Of a DNA stretch of 64,000 nucleotides, positions 55,626 through 64,000 are shown piece after piece. The translations under genes were made by a program, and so were the position numbers. The stretch's first letter is position 1, and the number at the start of each line of letters is the position of its first letter. Where the stretch lies: the NCBI GenBank assembly GCA_030248195.1, contig JASAND010026798.1, positions 62,001 to 126,000 on the forward strand, written 5' to 3'. This stretch comes from Trissonchulus latispiculum. Lineage: Eukaryota > Nematoda > Enoplea > Enoplida > Ironidae. A model generated the notes under the pieces. That model saw nothing but the letters and a program-made list of their open reading frames with translations, did no database searches and had not been told where the DNA came from.

Positions 55626-56864
55626 TTATGCGCACAACTCCACAAAACACCAAGCACAAAGTGAAGTTCCTGCAGAGGAAATGTTCAGACATTCAAAAGC
55701 AAATTCTCCAGACGAAAAAATATGCAGTGACAGAAAAAATACTGTGGGTCCGGGAAAGGGTGTAGCGGAGTATATTTTTAGGCAAGAAGGGTTGTACTAT
55801 ATGAGTGTTAAAAGTACATGTCCGAACAAGAAAGTGCTCGGTAGAGAGAAAATAGACTGGCTCCGTAAGAGCCTACACCGGAAGGGAATAATTGAAGCAA
55901 GCACTAAGAATGCGGAAATGGCACTCCTTGAATGTCCCTACCGGAGCCGTCAAATAGCCACAACTATGCATAGTACAATCCGAATATATAAATACAAAGC
56001 CAATATTTAAAGCAGACAACAGCAAAATAATAGCATAAATACTAGCAATAAAGTCTACCGAATCCGGTAGACTTCAGGGCAAAATAAGGCAGCCGATAGA
56101 CATTGCCATAAACGACATGGAAGGGTTTTGAAAATGAAATATATCAGCGACAAGTTAATATGAAAAAGAAAGAACAGTCACAGATTAAACAAGTTAGACA
56201 GTTACCCGAAGAACAGAATAAAGATACAGCACAGAATAAAGCAGCTATACCGAGCTAAGACGGTGCCACCCTACCCGCACTAGAATCCCTTGAAACTACA
56301 AAAACAGAAAAAGAAAAAATTCAGAAATTATACATAGCAATAGCAATCGCTATAGCAGTCGCTTTCTGCCAACCTTAATTTCTTGTTCAGAAGTGTTTGA
56401 AGCCGGCTGGAAAATTATTTCTCCGGCCGACCGCCGGCAGGCATCTATCTCTTCCCGACTGCGGGTCAGTGACGCCGACCGGTTACCGAAAGACCGAAGT
56501 CACAGTTACTGCTAGTTATTAAGTAGCCAGAACTAAAATAAGAAGGACCCCTATCCCTTAAAGATAATTACTTTAAGCAAATGATTTAATCCTCAGCACT
56601 ACTACAGAAACGTTCCCCGTCTTCAAGACGTTATAAAACAATTTATTTAACTTATAATGGCAAAGAACAAGTTAGTTTGACTCTGACACTGAAGATACAT
56701 AATTTTTGCATGAAAAAATATTTAGAGTAGAAAACTGAAACTTTAATATGAAAACAAAACAGACGTTTTTTTGCAAAGTACGCGCACTGCGCACTACAAA
56801 TTGAAACCTTAAACGTTTGTGGTCAAGCTTGAACAAAAAGTTTTCAACGTTTTCGGAAATAATT
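55626..56864. other. No supported gene
   Basis: A 109-codon frame at 55681-56010 is basic but has no recognisable motif, so I do not call it a gene. Bases 56390-56500 are GC-rich with CCGGC/GCCGG hairpins. Confidence 0.4.
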
Positions 56865-57262
56865 GGTCTACCACGATAACTACGGAATGAAAAGTGGCGG
56901 AATTAATTAATCACGCCGAACGGTACGGCGTGATTAATTAATCACGCCGAACGGTACGGCGTAATTAATTAATCACGCCGAACGGTTCGGCGTAATTAAT
57001 TAATTTAGCTAAAAATCTTGTAGGCTAGTTATTTAAATTACACATAATTCATGCAAAAACATTAATCTTTCCTTTCTAATTTTTGACGTAATTAATTAAT
57101 TACGCCAAACCGTTCGGCGTGATTAATTAATTACGCCGATCCGTTCGGCGTGATTGATTAATTACGCCGATCCGTTCGGCGTGATTAATTAATCACGCCG
57201 TACCGTTCGGCGTGATTAATTAATTCCGCCACTTTTTATTCCATAGTTATCGTGATAGACCC
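56865..57262. mobile_element. Foldback MITE built of tandem 28-bp palindromes
   Basis: The ends GGTCTACCACGATAACTA and its inverse frame three units on the left and four on the right. Each unit is an A/T-rich ATTAATTAAT block plus the palindrome CGCCGAACGGTTCGGCG or a variant. Left and right arms are inverse copies for about 80 bp. There is no coding content. Confidence 0.85.
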
Positions 57263-57635
57263 ATAATCAACAAAGCTTACAAAGTCATTATATATGATAT
57301 TTTCATGAAACAAGTGTACAAAGCTTGAAAATGAAACGAACACATTTGAATACTGTATAAAATGGTCAATAATGATTAGTACATGTACGGAAAGCATGCA
57401 AAATTGGATTCTATAGGTTAAATATTCTGTGTGTATACTGTATAGCTACCTGTTATAGGTTGTAGTATATTGCTCATCATAAAGCTCTTTATTGATACTA
57501 CGTTTCTTTGATAGCTAGCGTCAGAATTGTCCCCGCTAGTTTCCAGTTTATGATTGTCAAGGTAAATTACCATTTGTGTTCAACATCAGCAACCTAGAAA
57601 GGTTGAAAGCAGTGTAATTGTCTAGTCTCGACGTC

Positions 57636-57738
57636 TGGGGATGTGGCGCAAGCGGTGCAGCGTTATACTTCTTCACTCTACGTTCTCACCAATGCTCGGC
57701 GGTTCGATCCCCGTCCTGATCCCGTTCGATCCCCGACA
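57636..57738 (+). repeat. tRNA-like sequence, probably tRNA-derived SINE
   Basis: A good box A (TGGCGCAAGCGG, 57643-57654) and two box-B-like stretches (GGTTCGATCCC at 57701, CGTTCGATCCC at 57723). The acceptor could pair GTC(T)GGGG with CCCCGAC. The T and anticodon stems do not form properly, so I do not call a functional tRNA. Confidence 0.4.
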
Positions 57739-57739
57739 C

Positions 57740-58740
57740 TTTTCTTTCCTTTCGTATTTTCAAACGTTTTGCTAAAAACTAGAACAGACAGGAAGGGTTT
57801 GAAGGTTTGAATTTTTGAATTTGAATTAGTTTGAATGTCGTAGTCAGAAGGAAAGAAATTTTATTTCTTTCAAGATAGCATTTCTTTCTTGTTTCTTTCA
57901 TCCCCTAAAATCCTACATCCTACAAGTACCTCTCTGCGTTTAATACACAGCTCCTACAATTAGATTACAGTATTTAAATACCACATTTAGCTTTTCATTA
58001 TAAATTATCCATTTATTCACTGTTTCTGGTAATTGCGTCATACCAAAATAAGAAATATTTTAATCATAGTTAAAAATTCACAAGTATATAACTAGAATCT
58101 GTAGGTGGATAATTCGTTCATATGCTATATATGGCTACATATTCATATTGCTACACTAAAATTTCATTAATTGGTCATGATTTTTAGTTTCTTTTCTGAT
58201 AAGGTTTTTTAATAAAATTAACCAGCATTTTAAGACCATTGAAGACTTTGTCCCGTTTTAAAAGTTAAGAAGTCCCCCAGAAATTATGGAACCATTTTGG
58301 TCAAATTTTAAATGTCCACTTCCAACTCTAGGCTTACATGTGTCACATCTGTTACATGTTTTTCAAAATAATTTATCGAAGATTGGAATATGATTTATCA
58401 TCATTTTAGTTTAAATCAATAAGTATACAAAATCAAAATTATCATACTTGACACTAATGTTTTACATACTATGTTTCGGATTTTAATATTGATGTCGATT
58501 TTTCTTGTAAACTGTAAATAGCAGGAACACTTAATTAACTTTTAACCAAAAGTTAAAACTTGTTAACCTATTAAATTATTAATTAATTAATTTGCTAAAT
58601 TAATTAATTAGTCAATTATTAAGTTGACGTATTAATTAATTTGCTAAATGCACAAATGTGCAAATTTTCGAGTTGAGAGCTAACATTTATACAACCAAAT
58701 TAAAATTTGTATTTTGTAATAATAATTGAAATTTTGTATT
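57740..58740. other. No gene; AT-rich
   Basis: Very AT-rich, with ATTAATTAATT runs at 58570-58640. No frame of interest. Confidence 0.45.
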
Positions 58741-58744
58741 TCAA

Positions 58745-58890
58745 TATCCCACGGCGTCGCATGTGCAATTTTAAAATTGCACGGAAACTCTATGCAATTT
58801 CAAAATTGCACGGTAGTTTCCGTACAATTATAAAATTGCACGATAAGCCTATGCAATTTCAAAATCGAAACATCGTGCAATTTTAAAACT
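58745..58890. repeat. Tandem GTGCAATTTTAAAATTGCAC palindromes
   Basis: About five partly degenerate palindromic units spaced 25-45 bp apart, downstream of peptide D. Confidence 0.75.
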
Positions 58891-58919
58891 GCACGCTTTT
58901 CAATATTGGACGTAACATA

Positions 58920-59015
58920 TGTACGCCCCATGGTTTGTACACCAGTATTTAGGGTGTGCACAGCGGTATTAAAGTTTGCACAGCGGTACCTTTTGGTTTT
59001 CACAGCGGTACTTAA
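58920..59015. repeat. ~29-bp GCACAGCGGTA repeat, three copies
   Basis: Three consecutive units share CACAGCGGTA after a TTTGCAC or TTTTCAC block, next to the palindromic repeats. Confidence 0.65.
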
Positions 59016-59107
59016 TTTTTGAAAGTCCCTCCGTTGGCAAGTCACTCAAGTAATTTAATAAGACATGTGTGGAGGTCGCTCAATGGTTACTGATTTATGA
59101 TTTGGTC

Positions 59108-59398
59108 TCATTTCTGTTCATAATGAAAATGATTTCTACAACCACGCAAGCAGGCGTCATAAGCTATCCTTCCATCCGTTGTCTGACAATACATCTCCTG
59201 ACATTGCTCCATTTTGTATTTAGATACTTGGGCACTTTCCGTACAGCTGTTGTAACATTCCCAGTATTTGTAGTCGTAGCCATCTGCATAGCACTTGCTT
59301 TGACAAAACTTATGTGACGGTGGTGGTTTCATTCGAATTGACCTTCCGTCAGTTTCGAATAAACTAGCCAGTATAACTATCAAAATGAAACACAGCAT
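59108..59398 (-). CDS. Secreted cysteine-rich peptide D, 96 aa
   Basis: Start chosen at the ATG whose complement ends at 59398, because TATATTTTCAG lies exactly 16 nt before it. The signal peptide is about 1-20 ([16 protein letters not shown]). The mature part has eight cysteines spaced C-x3-C-x11-C-x3-C-x13-C-x4-C-x11-C-x3-C and ends HYEQK. It is closest to B and C in layout. An ATTAAA-type signal is possible near 59054. The conserved module lies about 1.5 kb upstream (60884-60931), with a (TA)n tract and a repeat copy in between. Function unknown. Confidence 0.75.
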   Translation of the reverse strand: MLCFILIVILASLFETDGRSIRMKPPPSHKFCQSKCYADGYDYKYWECYNSCTESAQVSKYKMEQCQEMYCQTTDGRIAYDACLRGCRNHFHYEQK

Positions 59399-59523
59399 CC
59401 CCAAAGTGGTTAGTCTGAAAATATAGCACTTCACCACAAATTAATAATGTAAACTTAAAAGGAAAACTCTGCCACAGTCTTAAGCCACTAATAGGCGATC
59501 GGTGTCTACATATTTGCATCACA

Positions 59524-59530
59524 AGCAACA

Positions 59531-59563
<33 letters not shown>

Positions 59564-59570
59564 GTATATG

Positions 59571-59661
<91 letters not shown>

Positions 59662-59670
59662 ATATATATT
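59524..59670. repeat. (TA)n microsatellite with TG/TATG interruptions
   Basis: About 145 bp of TA units. The isoleucine-tyrosine frame across it is an artefact. Confidence 0.9.
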
Positions 59671-60249
59671 CAAGGCGAAACTGCGTTAGATTCTAAATTC
59701 TGGTTTCACTAAATTCATCTAATAAATAAGAAGAGATTGGCAGTTACTATTATTTGAGAACGCCCACCTAAGTCTGACCTTCGGCCGACGATTTAGTCAC
59801 ACCCTTATTTTTAATAATTCGTTTTAATCTGTATTTATTTAGCCAAATTTACCAAAATCGCTGTTTTGTCTAAAAATCGATGACAATGATGATTGATTCT
59901 AAAAAATATGATTTTCGAACTTTGAATGGCCACATCTCAAAATCGGGTCAGGGTCATGTTCGCGATTTCTTCGCTGGTCGTTGCTATTATGCAGACGGAT
60001 AATAGTTATGAAAACTGTGTACTACTAAAACCTAATAGCGTTGATAACGTAGGGTAATAAAACTGTTGAGTATGGATGCTCAAGCGAATGTTGAGGTCGC
60101 ATGAACTGATTAGTATTAGTGGCTAAATGCTCTAATTTACAAAGGTAGTCGTCCCATATGTGACGCCTATATTGTTAAATTATGAATTGTCAGTCTACTC
60201 TATCAGTTGATTGCTGCATCACACGGCGCGTTAAACCCATCATACATTA
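59671..60249. other. No gene seen
   Basis: Noncoding, upstream of peptide D on the minus strand. Confidence 0.4.
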
Positions 60250-60675
60250 ACATAGGGTCGGGTCCTGGGGGGGCTTGACCCCAAAAAATTTGGAGGGGGC
60301 TTGTACCTTCAACAAAAATGTTCAGGGGGGGGGGCTTGTACCCCAAGAAAAAATTTGTAAAATTTTTCGAAAAATTAACGCTAATTTTATTAAAATTAGC
60401 AATTTTTTTGTCAAAATTTGCAAAAATCTTCAATTTCTGGAAAAAATTTCTAAATTTTGCCCGCCGCAAAATTAAACATTTCGGGAGAATCGGGCAAAAT
60501 TTTGAAATTTTTTGAAATTTTAGTGTAAAAACTAATTTTGTCCGGCTGTTTTTGGTTACTTCTTGGCCATTTTTTCGTTACCCCTTGTCCCCGACGGCGA
60601 TAGGGCTTGTACCTTGTCTGGGTTGGGGGGGGGGGGCTTGGACCCCCGCAGACCCCCCCGCGTTAATCTATGAAA
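60250..60675 (+). repeat. Full copy of the CTTGTACC-word repeat
   Basis: Starts with ACATAGGGTCGGGTCCTGGG and ends with CCCGCGTTAATCTATG. Both ends carry GGGGGCTTG words. It matches one arm of the 35805-38190 element. Confidence 0.75.
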
Positions 60676-60883
60676 CTCATCATAAAAAATTCACTAATAT
60701 TGCAAAAACTTGCTGGATTTAAGGAGTTGAGCTGTGATATTTGGAAGTTACAGTACAGACACACTAATATAATTACTCTACATGCCTAATATATACATGC
60801 AACCTATTGTTTGACGAATTTGTGAAGAATATTGTGATATCCGACTAAGCTCAGTATGCTATTTTAACAATTTTTTGCATAGA

Positions 60884-60931
60884 TTATAGCTCACCAAACT
60901 TCTGGACATTCCCACATTTATTATGCATTCA
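60884..60931 (-). promoter_or_regulatory. Conserved upstream module, copy near peptide D
   Basis: On the plus strand: TTATAGCTCACCAAAC, TTCTGGACATTCCCAC, ATTTATTATGCATTC. About 1.5 kb upstream of gene D. Confidence 0.7.
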
Positions 60932-61083
60932 ACTTCGGAGCTTGCTACGCTCAGTTTGTAAATTGCTTGTACCGGAAACAGCCAAATTTCATTGTTCACA
61001 CAGAGTAAATACTTGGTAATAGAAGATATTCGTCTACATATTTGGAATGAACTATTAGGGGCTGGACTACCATTTCCAAGCAT

Positions 61084-61745
61084 GATTATGCGTATTACGC
61101 TGTGTGTAACAACTCTTAATCTTCTAATTCCGTGATTTTGTTAATTTATCAAAAAGTTCATAATACGCATTATACCACGAAATTTCAATGTTTGGTATCC
61201 ACGTCTTTGGAATCCATAACTTGAAAAACAAGTGTATTCTCCGTCGGTGTACAAACACCGTCAGTTCTAAACATTTTCAGTGTCTAGATTAGGTCTTTTG
61301 CACAACGTACATTTAATATTTTATTTATTTGCCAGTTTGTTTAGTTCATTCGTTATTTTCAATATTGTTGATGCAACCTAACATTTGTAATGTCAAAAAA
61401 TTTTGAGTTTTAATTCTTGTTTCAGTCAATGTCAATTGAGGGCTTCGCCAACTGAAATGTAGTACTTGTCGTTTTGGTGATGTCTGTAGTCTACACAAAC
61501 ATAAGTTGCACGTGAAACTCTTGGTGGAAGTGCTAGATGCTATGTTGCAGCAGCATGTGTTGAAAAACGTGGTAGAGGTGACCAGTGGAGTGGCAGTGGT
61601 GTAGTCAAAGGAAAAGGGCCAGTAGGATGAAGAAGCTGGATCAAAAACATTGACTTCAGCACTAACGCATTTTATGTTAAGCGTTTATTGCTTATATCCT
61701 CTGTATTGAAAGCCAATTTATGTTTACCACGAAAGGAGAACAGGA
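61084..61745. other. No gene seen
   Basis: Noncoding sequence before the second duplication block. Confidence 0.4.
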
Positions 61746-62536
61746 TGGCTTTACGCTTGGGCGTTAGACTTAGTAGTAGTTGAACAAGTAACTGAAATAC
61801 TAGCATTTACACTTGCAATTCACACGGAAGCAATTCTGAACGTTTTCAGTTCATCTGAGAAACTAGTCCGACAAAACAACCTCTTCCGTTTATGGAATGC
61901 CCGTCCTTTAGAGTGTTTGCAATCCTGGTGGACTTGGTTCTGCAGTGGCCATATTGATTAAACTCGATACAGCTCAAAATGTGCCGTTTAAAGCAAAATC
62001 GCAGGGTGACGTTTCAAACGAGTAGCTGAACGATTACTAGTCTGAACAGCCAGAGTCAAGGCTGCTGGGTCACCCATTTGTGCCTCTGTTGGACGTTGTT
62101 TATGTCAAGTTTTGCAATTATGTATCGATTAAGTGCTTTCTTTACCCCTACGAACTAAAGAACAACTCTCCCTATCCTAGTAACATGCGAAATATCAGCC
62201 AAACCGGTTAACCCCAGCGAATATTATGGTATTTGGCAACTCTTTTTAGGGTTTTAAAATTAATTATTGGAATTTACTCCATGTAGTCATATTCATTTAT
62301 ACAGAAACGCAGACAGTCAAAATCTGAGAAATAGCAATCCTTCTGGCATTGTACTGTTTTGTTTCTGGACGTTACGATGTTCTGTACGCAGTTGCTGCAA
62401 CAGTTCGGAGTTTTACTGTATTCAGGTTTCTCGCATTTGCTGACACAAAACTTGAGTGTCTTCGTAGGAAGCATTGTGACTGCTGTATTGGGTAAACCAA
62501 CCAGAACAAGTATGAGAAATAAACTTATCATCTTAA
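61746..62536. repeat. Segmental duplication block, copy 2
   Basis: Direct-orientation copy of 44513-45307, about 17 kb away, with scattered substitutions and small indels. Confidence 0.85.
62274..62531 (-). CDS. Secreted cysteine-rich peptide E, 85 aa, recent duplicate of A
   Basis: Differs from A at 11 of 85 residues, seven of them before residue 23, that is in or next to the signal peptide. All eight cysteines are kept, and an additional one appears (NCCSNC). The downstream flank matches A, but upstream similarity ends five to six bases before the ATG, so the conserved 16-nt leader and its splice site are lost. A weak AG lies 10 nt upstream. The frame also stays open further upstream (to 62639), which I regard as chance. 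It may be a pseudogene or use a new first exon. Confidence 0.6.
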   Translation of the reverse strand: MISLFLILVLVGLPNTAVTMLPTKTLKFCVSKCEKPEYSKTPNCCSNCVQNIVTSRNKTVQCQKDCYFSDFDCLRFCINEYDYME

Positions 62537-62779
62537 TGCGTCTTTCAAAAAGGTTAGCAGGCTGGCGTGAACGGAATCCGGAAAGCGAACCAGGGAAAGC
62601 TGGAATTCCGTTAACGGACGGGGTAAATTCCGGAATCACCTCGGCAGAAACGGATTTTCAAAAATTCAAGACGGGGAATTCCATTTTGGAAAGGCGTTGT
62701 ACGTTAACAGAATTCCGGAATCCCGTCAACGTCAGGCAAACGATAAATGCCTATAAGAGTCAACCTAGCTAATAGCATA

Positions 62780-63066
62780 TAATGCTGTAATGGATACAAT
62801 GTTTATAACTGTCTGGCAGGCTGGGAGTAGGGGGGGAGTGGGTTGTTGATTATTTGAGAGAGGGAGGGAATACCATGGTTTCACCGGAAATCCTTGGTGG
62901 GGGAGGGAGAAAAGGGTCGAGGGGGGTAAACTTTGGAAATTTGGTTGGCTACCCGCGAAATATAATGGGGAGAACCCCCCCCCACAATAGAGAACCTCTG
63001 GAAATCTAAAAATGACCCAAAGTTAAAATCTGGCTTGGGGGGGTGTCTCAAAAATAGGATATATTA

Positions 63067-63147
<81 letters not shown>

Positions 63148-64000
63148 CAAAAAACTACCCAAACTGTACCCCTATTTTTTCAGCTAAAAAGGGCCCTTTA
63201 TTGACATGGCATCTACTAATATCGACATAAATATACTCCAAAACTACTCGTATTGCGTTTTACAACCTATTTTTTTAGCGTTTTTAACTATATATTTGCA
63301 GACAATTTTATCAATTTTTTAAAAAATTGCAAACATTGCAAAAATTTGACATTTTTTCTCTTGTTGGGACTTGGGTTGGGACCCCATTTTAGGGGGGGGG
63401 GGTAGGGGGGGGGTCTGAGCTCGGCTTTTGGGGGGGGGGCTCACACGAATCCCCATTTCCAGAATACAATTGGAAAACAGTTTCCAATTTTTATCCGTAA
63501 CTTCCCTGATTGTTACCAAAATTGTTTCTAATAGTTTTCTATATATATATATATTTTTTTTTTCTAATTGTTTTCTTGTGGTTTTGTAATTAATTTCTGT
63601 TAATTTTTTCAAACCAGGCACCACTTTATAATTGTTTTCTGAATTATTTCTAATTGATTATATATATGCACAATAATTTCTTTTTTCTTTCAAATTAATT
63701 TCCTAATAAAAGTTAACAAATTCTAAATATATAACCCAGTCATTACCTACCTATTTTCTACCTACCTACCCACCTACCTATTTTCCAAAATTCCGAGGGT
63801 GGGGTCGGCACTTTTCCATTTGGGGGGAGGGGTCCCCCCCCCAAGTATATATATATATAGCCATGGGGGGAAAAACCCATATTTTCGGATTTTGGCTGGA
63901 ACTTTTTTAATATAAGGGTTATATATCTGAGAACTTTATATATATACCATCGTACTTGGCGTACTGCGGCGTTTCATGCGCAAATTGTAGAGCAGATCGA
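62780..64000. other. Low-complexity region without a gene
   Basis: G-rich runs at 62820-62990 and 63390-63440, a (TA)n tract at 63061-63146, smaller TA tracts at 63541 and 63847, and CTAC repeats near 63745-63780. No coding sequence is supported. Confidence 0.55.

Noticed and set aside
55681..56010. 109-codon plus-strand frame
   Set aside because: Basic, with no motif and no partner. It follows directly after an inverted-repeat element, so chance is likely.
56906..57240. CRISPR array
   Set aside because: The regularly spaced palindromic units have no unique spacers and sit in a eukaryotic foldback MITE.
57636..57738. Functional type II tRNA
   Set aside because: Box A and box B are good, but the T and anticodon stems do not pair. 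A tRNA-derived repeat is more likely.
59502..59696. 64-codon IYIYIY frame
   Set aside because: Translation of a (TA)n microsatellite.
62532..62639. 36-codon N-terminal extension of peptide E
   Set aside because: It would bury the signal peptide, has no counterpart in A, and lies in sequence not shared with the duplicate.

Overview
The window is eukaryotic, AT-rich genomic DNA, most likely from an invertebrate animal that I cannot name. GT/AG introns, AATAAA signals, a nuclear-type tRNA and animal-type transposable elements (hAT, Ty3/gypsy, Penelope-like, LINE, foldback elements) support this. Most of the window is mobile DNA, much of it nested. Few host genes are visible.

Bases 1-9 kb hold a 0.5-kb foldback element, an intact 228-codon ORF (C2H2 finger plus a region resembling the post-catalytic part of family B DNA polymerases, as in Polinton-like elements), a decayed Ty3/gypsy copy on the + strand, and a tRNA gene with an AGT anticodon. 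Bases 9.2-23.3 kb lie between inverted (GATCC)n ends that look like hAT termini. Inside this interval are two well-delimited insertions. One is a 3.5-kb hAT-type element with perfect 8-bp target duplications. The other is a 6.0-kb DNA transposon (14255-20247) with 18-bp terminal inverted repeats, a TTA duplication and subterminal TCGTATATACGA palindromes.

The 6.0-kb transposon is the most interesting object. It carries an intact 594-aa single-exon DDE transposase on the minus strand, which sits inside the first intron of a four-exon plus-strand gene. That gene reads through all three splice junctions in frame to give a 463-aa protein with a conserved N-terminal part, a coiled coil and a C-terminal BEN-like domain. 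The first exon can also run on to its own stop and AATAAA signal.

Bases 23-44 kb are a mosaic: another hAT-like element, foldbacks, a 0.56-kb MITE, a decayed gypsy element on the minus strand whose reverse transcriptase is deleted at a (TA)n tract, a 2.4-kb element with 480-bp inverted arms containing a Penelope-like fragment, and a retroposon with a 13-bp target duplication and poly(A).

Bases 44-64 kb hold a second notable system: five minus-strand paralogous genes for small secreted cysteine-rich peptides. Four have a 3' splice site exactly 16 nt before the ATG, and each of these four has one copy of a conserved ~50-bp module upstream. The fifth is a ~0.8-kb direct duplicate of the first that has lost the splice site. 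This cluster is interrupted by MITEs, including one built of tandem 28-bp palindromes.
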